Positions 1-5,977 of a stretch of DNA of 64,000 nt are shown here, one piece after another; the first letter of the stretch is position 1; each line of letters starts with the position of its first letter. The position numbers were made by a program, and so were the translations under genes. The notes under the pieces were generated by a model that saw only the letters and a program-made list of their open reading frames with translations, had not been told where the DNA came from and did no database searches. This DNA comes from Bacteroidia bacterium (lineage in GTDB: Bacteria; Bacteroidota; Bacteroidia; J057): assembly GCA_030430575.1 (NCBI GenBank), contig JAUIKF010000030.1:1-64000 (forward strand), in the 5' to 3' direction.

Positions 1-49
1 AATTCCCCTTGTGATATTATTTAAACAATATAGCATTATTTAACCCCAT

Positions 50-119
50 AGTACGACTTTTTGAGCCACCTACCTAGCACGACTTAATGAGCCAATTCCT
101 TAGCACGACTTAGTGAGCC
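50..119. repeat. 26-bp-period direct repeat array, three copies
   Basis: Three copies of an 18-bp core, AGCACGACTTARTGAGCC with small changes, start at 50, 76 and 102, so the period is exactly 26 bp. The 8-bp spacers are ACCTACCT and AATTCCTT. The array lies at the left edge, so the gene it belongs to may be outside the window. Its layout, a conserved core at fixed period beside a possible start codon, recalls the 33-bp arrays at 8526 and 16496. Confidence 0.85.
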
Positions 120-128
120 TTGACAAAA

Positions 129-170
129 CTCAAAACTCAAAACCCAGAACATAAAACACAAAACCTAAAA
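129..170 (+). repeat. Heptad leader array before pirin gene
   Basis: Six consecutive in-phase heptads starting at 129, 136, 143, 150, 157 and 164 read CTCAAAA, CTCAAAA, CCCAGAA, CATAAAA, CACAAAA and CCTAAAA. The array ends 4 bases before the pirin start codon at 175, and no Shine-Dalgarno motif is visible. It probably forms the A-rich untranslated leader of that gene (inference). Confidence 0.75.
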
Positions 171-174
171 GACC

Positions 175-1044
175 ATGACCAAACACATCAAACAACTCAT
201 CACTAGTTCCAAGGTACATATGGGGCCGATTTTATTGGATCAGCCCTTACCAAATGCCCATACAGAGCAGATAGACCCTTTTTTACTCATCCATCATTGG
301 GCTGATGAACTTCCGGGAGGGCAGCACCAAAATCAGGTCGGCGTAGGGCCTCACCCACACCGCGGCTTTGCGCCAGTGACTTTCATTTTCAATGGTGAAT
401 TGCAGCATCGCGATTCCCGAGGACATGACAGCGTCGTGAAAGCGGGCGGTACGCAGTGGATGTTTTCGGGCAAAGGCATCACGCATAGTGAGCGTCCTAC
501 CAAGGAATTAGCCTCAAATGGAGGTAAATTTGAGATCATCCAGTTTTGGGTGAATGTGCCTGCCAAGCACAAGATGGATCAGCCTTTTTACCAGCCCGTA
601 TCGGCTGAGGATATGCCTGTATACCATTCCCCTGATGGCTTGGTAAAGGTCGGTGTACTGTCAGGCGCTTTTGAAGGCGTTGAAGGGCCTGTCCCTCACC
701 CTTCACCGCTGGTCGTCACCCGCATGGATTTCCAGGAAGGTGGAAAGGTCAGTTTTGACCTGCCCAAGGGCTTCAACGCCCTCATGTATGTCCTCGACGG
801 CAAGGTAGACGTCAATGGTGATCAATTTGCCTTTGACAAGCAGCTTGTCTGGTTCGAGCAAGCTGGAGAGCATATCGAGCTGACAGCCAGCCGCGAGACA
901 CGTGCGATCCTGCTGGCAGGCGCACCGATCAATGAGAAGGTGACTTCTTATGGGCCATTTGTCATGAATGACCAGACGGAAGTATTGCAAGCGATCCGCG
1001 ATTCGCAGATGGGGAAAATGGGGGTGCTGATTGAGGAATTTTAG
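175..1044 (+). CDS. Pirin family protein
   Basis: A 289-residue bicupin of the pirin family. The N-terminal cupin carries the metal-binding set H60, H62, H104 and E106, matching the four iron ligands of human pirin, within the motifs GPHPHRGF and GITHSERP. Bacterial pirins are cytosolic; some (YhhW) have quercetinase activity, and others act as redox-responsive partners of metabolic enzymes, so the substrate cannot be named. Length is normal for the family (about 230 to 300). It stands alone, with an A-rich heptad leader directly upstream and a dispersed inverted repeat downstream. The start is the ATG just after the leader. Family assignment is secure; cellular role is not. Confidence 0.93.
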   Translation: MTKHIKQLITSSKVHMGPILLDQPLPNAHTEQIDPFLLIHHWADELPGGQHQNQVGVGPHPHRGFAPVTFIFNGELQHRDSRGHDSVVKAGGTQWMFSGKGITHSERPTKELASNGGKFEIIQFWVNVPAKHKMDQPFYQPVSAEDMPVYHSPDGLVKVGVLSGAFEGVEGPVPHPSPLVVTRMDFQEGGKVSFDLPKGFNALMYVLDGKVDVNGDQFAFDKQLVWFEQAGEHIELTASRETRAILLAGAPINEKVTSYGPFVMNDQTEVLQAIRDSQMGKMGVLIEEF

Positions 1045-1076
1045 AGGAAATTATGAAATCAGTATTCTATCCTCCT

Positions 1077-1179
1077 AACAGCAAAGCTGTCATTCTGAAC
1101 GACGTGAAGAATCTTACTATTTTTCAATAATTGGCCAGGTAAGATCCTTCATTTAATTTGGGATGACAGCTTTGTTGTT
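1077..1179. repeat. MITE-like inverted repeat
   Basis: The ends AACAGCAAAGCTGTCAT and ATGACAGCTTTGTTGTT are near inverted complements, and the interior has GAAGAATCTTAC on one side and GTAAGATCCTTC on the other. The same outer words occur at 56834 and, degraded, at 58389. It resembles non-autonomous dispersed repeats common in Bacteroidota and could fold into a terminator-like hairpin after the pirin gene. Confidence 0.7.
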
Positions 1180-1276
1180 ACCAGAAAAACAAAGGGAAAG
1201 GTGACTTACCTCTTAGGTCAATTCCCCCAAATTCCCTACCTTTTGCCCATCAAAACAACCATCAAAAAAGGGTAGG

Positions 1277-2503
1277 ATGAATTCAATTTGGAAGAAAAAA
1301 TCACAAGAAGAGATCAAGGCCACTGTATTTGAAGCGTTGGGCAAAAATGTAAACTATGGTGCGCAACATATCTTGGGCGTCCCTGCTTCTTATCTCGATG
1401 ATAAGGTATTTAACCAAGATGCTTCTTTTATCAAGGATGCTCCATTTATCTCCACCCTTCTTCAAAATCCCAATCATATTGGCTGCCACACGATTGGTGA
1501 GTCGGAGTCCTTTTTCACTGGGACACAGGCCATTGAAAAAGAGCTGATCGAAATCTGCGCAGTAGATATCCTAAAAGGGGAAGCCGCTCAGCAAGATGGT
1601 TATGTCGCCGCAGGCGGCACCGAAGCCAATATGCAAGCCATCTGGGTGTATCGCAATTATTTTATCCAACAGCACGGCGCCAAACGAGAAGAGATATGCA
1701 TCCTCTGCAGCCAGGACAGCCACTATTCGATGGACAAGGGCGCAAATGTTTTGGTATTGGCTATAGAAAAAGTTGAAGTCACGGATGATACTAGAGAAAT
1801 AAGCCCTGAAACTGTCAGGTCAGCCCTCAACCGGGCGCGTGCCCAAGGGAAAAAATATTTCATTGTGGTGTGTAACATGATGACGACCATGTTTGGGTCT
1901 GTAGATGACGTGACAGTATATGTCGATGAGCTAAAAGCATCGGGATGCGAATTCAAGATCCACGTGGATGGTGCTTATGGCGGCTTTTATTACCCCTTTT
2001 CCAATGATCAGCGTGCCTTGACATTTGCCAATCCAGATATTACTTCCTTTACCTTAGATGCCCACAAAATGGCCCAAGCGCCCTATGGGACAGGTATATT
2101 CCTGATTCGAAAAGGCTATATTGGCTATGCCAATACCCAACAAGCCAGTTATGTCGAAGGAGAAGATTGTACCTTGATTGGCAGTAGGTCCGGGGCCAAT
2201 GCGATCGCTGTATGGATGATTTTGGTAAAAAATGGGCCTTATGGCTGGCAGGAGAAGATCTTTATTCTGCAAAAAAGAACCGAGTGGATGTGTGACCAAC
2301 TCGCACAGCTAGGCATCCAGTTTTACCGACACCCGCAGTCCAATCTCATTACGATCCGTAGCCATCATATCAGCGAAGCCCTCGCTCAGGAATTTTGGCT
2401 AGTACCAGACAACCATGCTTCGCCCAAATGGCATAAAATCGTCATCATGGAACATGTGACGATAGAGAAATTGCTTCCCCTGATTGAGGCCCTTAAACAA
2501 TAG
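1277..2503 (+). CDS. Pyridoxal phosphate-dependent group II decarboxylase
   Basis: A 408-residue fold-type I PLP enzyme. The N-terminal half has the decarboxylase motif around GGTEANMQAIW, the mid region has HVDGAYGGF with the cofactor-contacting Asp, and DAHKMAQAPYGTG supplies the likely Schiff-base lysine, K264. This fits the group II decarboxylase family (glutamate, tyrosine, aspartate and histidine decarboxylases), which release CO2 from an amino acid to give the amine. The compact length and TEAN motif are closest in style to the archaeal MfnA/histidine decarboxylase branch, but the substrate cannot be read from sequence alone. It is monocistronic, followed by a dispersed hairpin repeat. 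Confidence 0.85.
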   Translation: MNSIWKKKSQEEIKATVFEALGKNVNYGAQHILGVPASYLDDKVFNQDASFIKDAPFISTLLQNPNHIGCHTIGESESFFTGTQAIEKELIEICAVDILKGEAAQQDGYVAAGGTEANMQAIWVYRNYFIQQHGAKREEICILCSQDSHYSMDKGANVLVLAIEKVEVTDDTREISPETVRSALNRARAQGKKYFIVVCNMMTTMFGSVDDVTVYVDELKASGCEFKIHVDGAYGGFYYPFSNDQRALTFANPDITSFTLDAHKMAQAPYGTGIFLIRKGYIGYANTQQASYVEGEDCTLIGSRSGANAIAVWMILVKNGPYGWQEKIFILQKRTEWMCDQLAQLGIQFYRHPQSNLITIRSHHISEALAQEFWLVPDNHASPKWHKIVIMEHVTIEKLLPLIEALKQ

Positions 2504-2552
2504 CGGTTCATCAAGGCATTTAGTGGACTAAATTTACTCTACCAGGAAATTT

Positions 2553-2619
2553 GCCACGGATTACACAGATTGGCACAGATTAAAGAAAAGAATCCGTGTG
2601 AATCCGAGTAATCCGTGGC
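2553..2619. repeat. Dispersed hairpin repeat (GCCACGGATT family)
   Basis: The arms GCCACGGATTACACAGATT and its approximate complement ending AATCCGTGGC flank a short A-rich loop. A half copy of the same words lies at 24287. It sits between two same-strand genes and may end transcription of the decarboxylase gene. Confidence 0.7.
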
Positions 2620-2757
2620 TTATTCTTTGACTCCACTAAAAGGCTCGAAGAGCCACAATAGCTATTAGGATGCCACTGGAACTTATCAAAACCTTATCCA
2701 AGGAATTTCCCTAACTTTAGTAAGAAGAAATACCACAATCAATAATTTCATTAGGAC

Positions 2758-3702
2758 ATGGTCATTCACACCCCATTAACCTTAGCTCAGATTAGGGAAA
2801 TCGCTGTGGCTTATGCATTGGAAGTCGAAAGCTTTGAACCGCTTGGCATGGGATCCGCCAATTCCAATTATCTCCTTCATACTCAGCAAGGAAAAGTGGT
2901 ATTAAGCATCCTCGAAGAGCAATCGCCAGAAGAGGTGACAGAGATGTCCAATATGTTGCTATGGCTGGAACAGCATGGCTTTCGGACTTCGCGCCTACTC
3001 CCTCAAACGAATGGTGCCGTGCTCGCCACTGTTCTGGGAAAAAACCTTTACCTCAAGCATTATTTGCCAGGTGAGGTGCAGTTTGGACTTACTGACTTCA
3101 TGCTCGCTCAGGTAGGTCAAGCCATCGGCCATTTGCACAAAATTCCGCCCCCAGATTACCTGTCCCACGGCATTTATTATGAATCCCCCACTTTTGCAAA
3201 GGCAATCTGTTCGGGACTAGATACGACCTATGAAGCCTGGCTGACGGCGCGCTTAGCAGACTTGCAGCAAAAGCTCCCAAATGACTTGCCCCGTGGGTTG
3301 ATTCACGGAGATCTATTTGAAGACAACGTGTTGTTTGAAGGGGAGCAATTAGTGGCAATGATTGATTTTGAGCTGGCAAGCCATTACTTCAAGGTTTTTG
3401 ATATCGCCATGGCCATGGTAGGCTTGTGCAGGTCCAATAGTCAGTTATTGCTGGATAAATCAAAAGCACTTGTGAAGGGGTATCAGCAGGTGAGAGTTTT
3501 GGAACCAGGAGAGAGACAATCCCTGCAAGCCTTTACCGAATATGCGGCCACAAGAACCTCCAATTGGCGGTTTTGGCGGTATTGCTATCACCGCCCCATT
3601 CCTGGCAAATGGGACCGCTATAAGGAGATGTGGCGATTGGCGGAGGCGATTCGAGGAATTTCGGAAGGGGAGTTTATGGGAAGGGTTTTTGAGGAGATGT
3701 GA
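2758..3702 (+). CDS. APH-type phosphotransferase (homoserine kinase II-like)
   Basis: A 314-residue member of the aminoglycoside/choline kinase-like fold. The catalytic loop is LIHGDLFEDNVLF, with H183, G184, D185 and the Asn five positions on, and the metal-binding motif IDFE has D203. The N-terminal lobe (GMGSANSNYLL) replaces the canonical P-loop. The pattern fits the ThrB2/SrkA-like COG2334 group, which phosphorylates homoserine or other small hydroxyl substrates. No threonine-pathway neighbour is present, so homoserine is only one possibility. The first ATG after an A-rich stretch was used. The gene runs directly into a tandem repeat region. Confidence 0.8.
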   Translation: MVIHTPLTLAQIREIAVAYALEVESFEPLGMGSANSNYLLHTQQGKVVLSILEEQSPEEVTEMSNMLLWLEQHGFRTSRLLPQTNGAVLATVLGKNLYLKHYLPGEVQFGLTDFMLAQVGQAIGHLHKIPPPDYLSHGIYYESPTFAKAICSGLDTTYEAWLTARLADLQQKLPNDLPRGLIHGDLFEDNVLFEGEQLVAMIDFELASHYFKVFDIAMAMVGLCRSNSQLLLDKSKALVKGYQQVRVLEPGERQSLQAFTEYAATRTSNWRFWRYCYHRPIPGKWDRYKEMWRLAEAIRGISEGEFMGRVFEEM

Positions 3703-4014
3703 AAGGCAGGGAAGCACATCTCCGCTCACACAGGCCGCAGCCTCCCTTCGGAAGACTCAGGGCATGCTTCCAAGAGGCTTTCGCGCAATAAACTTGGCCT
3801 GCGCGAAGTCCTCTTTGAAGAGGACGGGGCCTGCGGGGCTCAGGAGATGTGAAGAGCAAGGAGGCACATCTCCGCTCACACAAGCCGCAACCTCCCTTCG
3901 GTAGACTCAGGGCATGCTTCAAAGAGGTTTTCGCGCAATAAACTTGGCCTGCGCGAAGTCCTCTTAGAAGAGAGAGCCTGTCCCGAGTCCGCCGAGGGAG
4001 GGCCTGCGGGGCTC
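3693..4014. repeat. Tandem composite repeat, two long copies
   Basis: Two copies of a 150 to 174 bp unit start at about 3693 and 3842. Each opens with the inverted repeat GGAGATGTG...CACATCTCC and continues with a GC-rich module containing ACTTGGCCTGCGCGAAGTC and a palindromic GTCCTC/GAGGAC region. The second copy has an insertion near 3967-4001. A third, truncated copy is the terminator at 4015. A diverged copy of the GC-rich module is at 31664. The first copy begins inside the end of the upstream kinase gene. This stretch shows no credible gene. Confidence 0.8.
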
Positions 4015-4052
4015 AGGAGATGTGAAAGGCAGAGAGGCACATCTCCTTTTTT
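4015..4052 (+). terminator. Rho-independent terminator
   Basis: The stem AGGAGATGTG (4015-4024) pairs with CACATCTCCT (4038-4047), followed by a run of T. The stem is the same inverted repeat that opens each copy of the adjacent tandem repeat, so the repeat seems to have spread a terminator-like hairpin. Confidence 0.75.
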
Positions 4053-4067
4053 CAAATCCCCAAAATT

Positions 4068-4766
4068 ATGCATTTACCCCCCTTATACCTGATCATTGTG
4101 CTGCTAGTTGGATGCCAAGCGAGTCCTTCTGATATGAGTAGCAATTTGGATAAAAAGGACACAACAAAAGTGGATTCTTTATACCTGAAATACCTACCAT
4201 TTGAGAAAAGAAACGGTGACAAGGGAACGAGAAAGGAAATGCAGCCCTGGAGCGTAAGGGATAGTATAAAAAGGGTTAATGAGGCAAAATATCATGCGAA
4301 GCGGGAAAAGGAAGTTTTGAAGCCTAATGTGTATATATGCCAACAATCTCCTTTTGCGAAAAGAGAAAAAGTTATTGTAGACCCAATAACAAAGGATAAT
4401 TATAAGGTAACCTATCAAGTCTATTGTTTAAAGGATGATACTGTACACATCCCTTTTATGACTGAATATGGGCCTACCTTTGAGGTGATTACCGATTATG
4501 AATTAAGGATTAACATTTCGAGGAATGATAGTGCAATAATTGATCAGCAGATGAGCCGAAAGTTATTACACAGAAAACTGGGCTGGAGCATTGTTGCTGG
4601 GAATATCTATTCTGCTTCTTTTAAGCGATTTGATTCTATAAGTAAGGGCTTTTTCTTTAAAATTCTATATGGTGTAAATGATTCCGACCACTGTTATTCA
4701 ATACCTTACTTACTGGAATTAAATGGAAATGACAGTATTTTTGAAGCAAAATATGAAGGTCTTTGA
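4068..4766 (+). CDS. Hypothetical lipoprotein
   Basis: A 232-residue protein with a lipoprotein signal: hydrophobic stretch LYLIIVLLVG followed by the lipobox cysteine C16. The mature part is polar, rich in Lys and Asp, with no recognised domain; several short hydrophobic strands near 120 to 220 suggest a beta-rich fold. It is predicted to be anchored in the outer membrane or periplasmic face. Codon use is more AT-rich than in the large flanking genes, which may indicate recent acquisition together with the toxin-antitoxin pair that follows. Function is unknown. Confidence 0.65.
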   Translation: MHLPPLYLIIVLLVGCQASPSDMSSNLDKKDTTKVDSLYLKYLPFEKRNGDKGTRKEMQPWSVRDSIKRVNEAKYHAKREKEVLKPNVYICQQSPFAKREKVIVDPITKDNYKVTYQVYCLKDDTVHIPFMTEYGPTFEVITDYELRINISRNDSAIIDQQMSRKLLHRKLGWSIVAGNIYSASFKRFDSISKGFFFKILYGVNDSDHCYSIPYLLELNGNDSIFEAKYEGL

Positions 4767-4811
4767 CTTGTATAATTAATCTCTGTTGATATAGAAATCC
4801 ATAATAAATCG

Positions 4812-4835
4812 TATTTTTAGTATAACATAAAAATA
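4812..4835. promoter_or_regulatory. Inverted repeat upstream of toxin-antitoxin operon, possible operator
   Basis: TATTTTTA (4812-4819) and TAAAAATA (4828-4835) are perfect inverted complements with an 8-base spacer. They sit immediately before the purine-rich AAGGGGAG ribosome binding site of the antitoxin gene at 4848. Type II toxin-antitoxin complexes usually repress their own promoter by binding such a site, so this is a plausible operator (inference). Confidence 0.5.
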
Positions 4836-4847
4836 AGGGGAGAAAAT

Positions 4848-5012
4848 ATGACGACAATTATTCGAAAAAACCTTAGTAAGGCAGATATTCAGGAGCTTCT
4901 AAAAAAAGTAGTCCCTGTAAAGCGCTTTAATGCATTTCAATATTGCGGGGTAATTAAATTGACTATCGATCCTTTAAAATTTCAACGCCAGCTGAGAGAT
5001 GAATGGGAATAG
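4848..5012 (+). CDS. Small putative antitoxin (VapB-like position)
   Basis: A 54-residue basic-acidic protein beginning MTTIIRKNLSKADIQ and ending DEWE, preceded by a strong AAGGGGAG ribosome binding site. Its last 14 bases overlap the PIN-domain toxin gene that starts at 4999, the usual translational coupling of toxin-antitoxin operons. No named antitoxin fold is evident. The assignment rests on size, position, overlap and the upstream inverted repeat. An alternative is a truncated remnant of a longer antitoxin, because type II antitoxins are more often 70 to 90 residues. Confidence 0.65.
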   Translation: MTTIIRKNLSKADIQELLKKVVPVKRFNAFQYCGVIKLTIDPLKFQRQLRDEWE

Positions 5013-5370
5013 TCTACTACTCGACACTAATATCATTCTATACCTTTTATCGGGAGATCAGACCTTGGCCACTACACTTGATGGCAAGGCACTCTATGTC
5101 TCGTTTATAACAGAATTAGAGTTACTAGGATATCCAGGGTTAGGTGAACAAGAGAAAATCGCTATTCAACAATTACTCAATGATATAGCAATCATTGATA
5201 TGAATGATAGTATAAAAAAAGAGGTGATTGAATTGCGGAATAAACATCGAATAAAATTACCTGATGCCATTATTGCAGCAACATCAATATACCTCAACCT
5301 GCCTCTATTTTCTGCCGATCAAGGGTTTGAAAATATTGAGGAGATCAACTTCATAAAATACGAATTATAG
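4999..5370 (+). CDS. PIN-domain ribonuclease toxin (VapC-like)
   Basis: A 123-residue PIN-domain protein. The acidic metal site is complete: D9 in LLLDTNIILYLL, E39 or E41 in FITELELL, D89 in KLPDAIIAATS and D107 in LFSADQGF. VapC toxins cleave tRNA or rRNA when released from their antitoxin; the RNA target of this one is unknown. The start overlaps the preceding small gene by 14 bases in another frame, which supports an operon. It has the length expected for the family and no sign of damage. Confidence 0.88.
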   Translation: MNGNSLLLDTNIILYLLSGDQTLATTLDGKALYVSFITELELLGYPGLGEQEKIAIQQLLNDIAIIDMNDSIKKEVIELRNKHRIKLPDAIIAATSIYLNLPLFSADQGFENIEEINFIKYEL

Positions 5371-5386
5371 GAACCCCCTCCTCCCA

Positions 5387-5902
5387 ATGAAATACCCCAT
5401 CGGCGAATTCTCGCCTCCCGCCGTCATCACCCCAGCCCATATCCAAAACTGGATCAGCGAAATCGAAGCATTGCCCGAACAAATCACCCTTGCGGTACAA
5501 GGGCTGGATGACGAGGCCCTCGAACGGACCTACCGCCCTGGCGGATGGACCATCCGCCAAGTCGTGCATCACCTACCCGACAGCCATATGAACAGCTACG
5601 TCCGTTTCAAATGGACCCTCACGGAAGATGCGCCCACCATCAAGCCCTACTACGAAGACCGCTGGGCCAATCAGCCTGATTATCGGGCGAATATCGCCGT
5701 TTCCCTCAACCTGCTACATGCGTTGCATGAGCGATGGGCCGTCCTCCTCCACAGCCTCACAGAGGCAGATTTGGAACGGGTATTTGTCCACCCAGAAGAT
5801 GGTAAACACTATGTGTTGAAAGAAGTCATTGGCCTCTATGCTTGGCACGGCAAGCATCATTTGGCGCATATCGAAATCGCCAAAGGGGGGAGGGGTTTTT
5901 AG
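5387..5902 (+). CDS. DinB/YfiT-like metal-dependent hydrolase or thiol transferase
   Basis: A 171-residue four-helix-bundle protein. Recognisable features are PGGWTIRQVVHHLPDSHMNSY near residues 46 to 66 and YAWHGKHHLAHIEIAK near the C-terminus; the three histidines in these motifs form the nickel or zinc site of the DinB_2/YfiT (BstA) family. Relatives in Firmicutes move bacillithiol onto xenobiotics; in Bacteroidota the thiol is unproven. The gene starts 16 bases after the toxin gene but has a GC-richer codon style, so it is probably not part of that operon. It converges on a MacB-like permease gene. Confidence 0.85.
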   Translation: MKYPIGEFSPPAVITPAHIQNWISEIEALPEQITLAVQGLDDEALERTYRPGGWTIRQVVHHLPDSHMNSYVRFKWTLTEDAPTIKPYYEDRWANQPDYRANIAVSLNLLHALHERWAVLLHSLTEADLERVFVHPEDGKHYVLKEVIGLYAWHGKHHLAHIEIAKGGRGF

Positions 5903-5909
5903 TTTGTTG

Positions 5910-5972
5910 TTTGTTGTCTGTTGTTACGATTTAGCTCCCAAACCACAAACCACAAACCACAAACCACAAACT
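5910..5972. terminator. Heptad-based inverted tract between convergent genes
   Basis: AGTTTGTTGTTTGTTGTCTG on the left is an imperfect inverted complement, allowing G-T pairs, of the CCACAAA heptads on the right (about 5941-5971). It fills the space between two convergent genes and probably works as a bidirectional terminator (inference). Confidence 0.5.
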
Positions 5973-5977
5973 TCTCC

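Noticed and set aside
1-36. Minus-strand partial frame starting at 36 and leaving the window
   Set aside because: Only 12 codons are visible; too short to support a gene, although the array at 50 makes it worth extending the contig.
3542-3904. Plus-strand frame across the tandem repeat
   Set aside because: Repeat-derived residues in another frame of the kinase gene; no homologous features.
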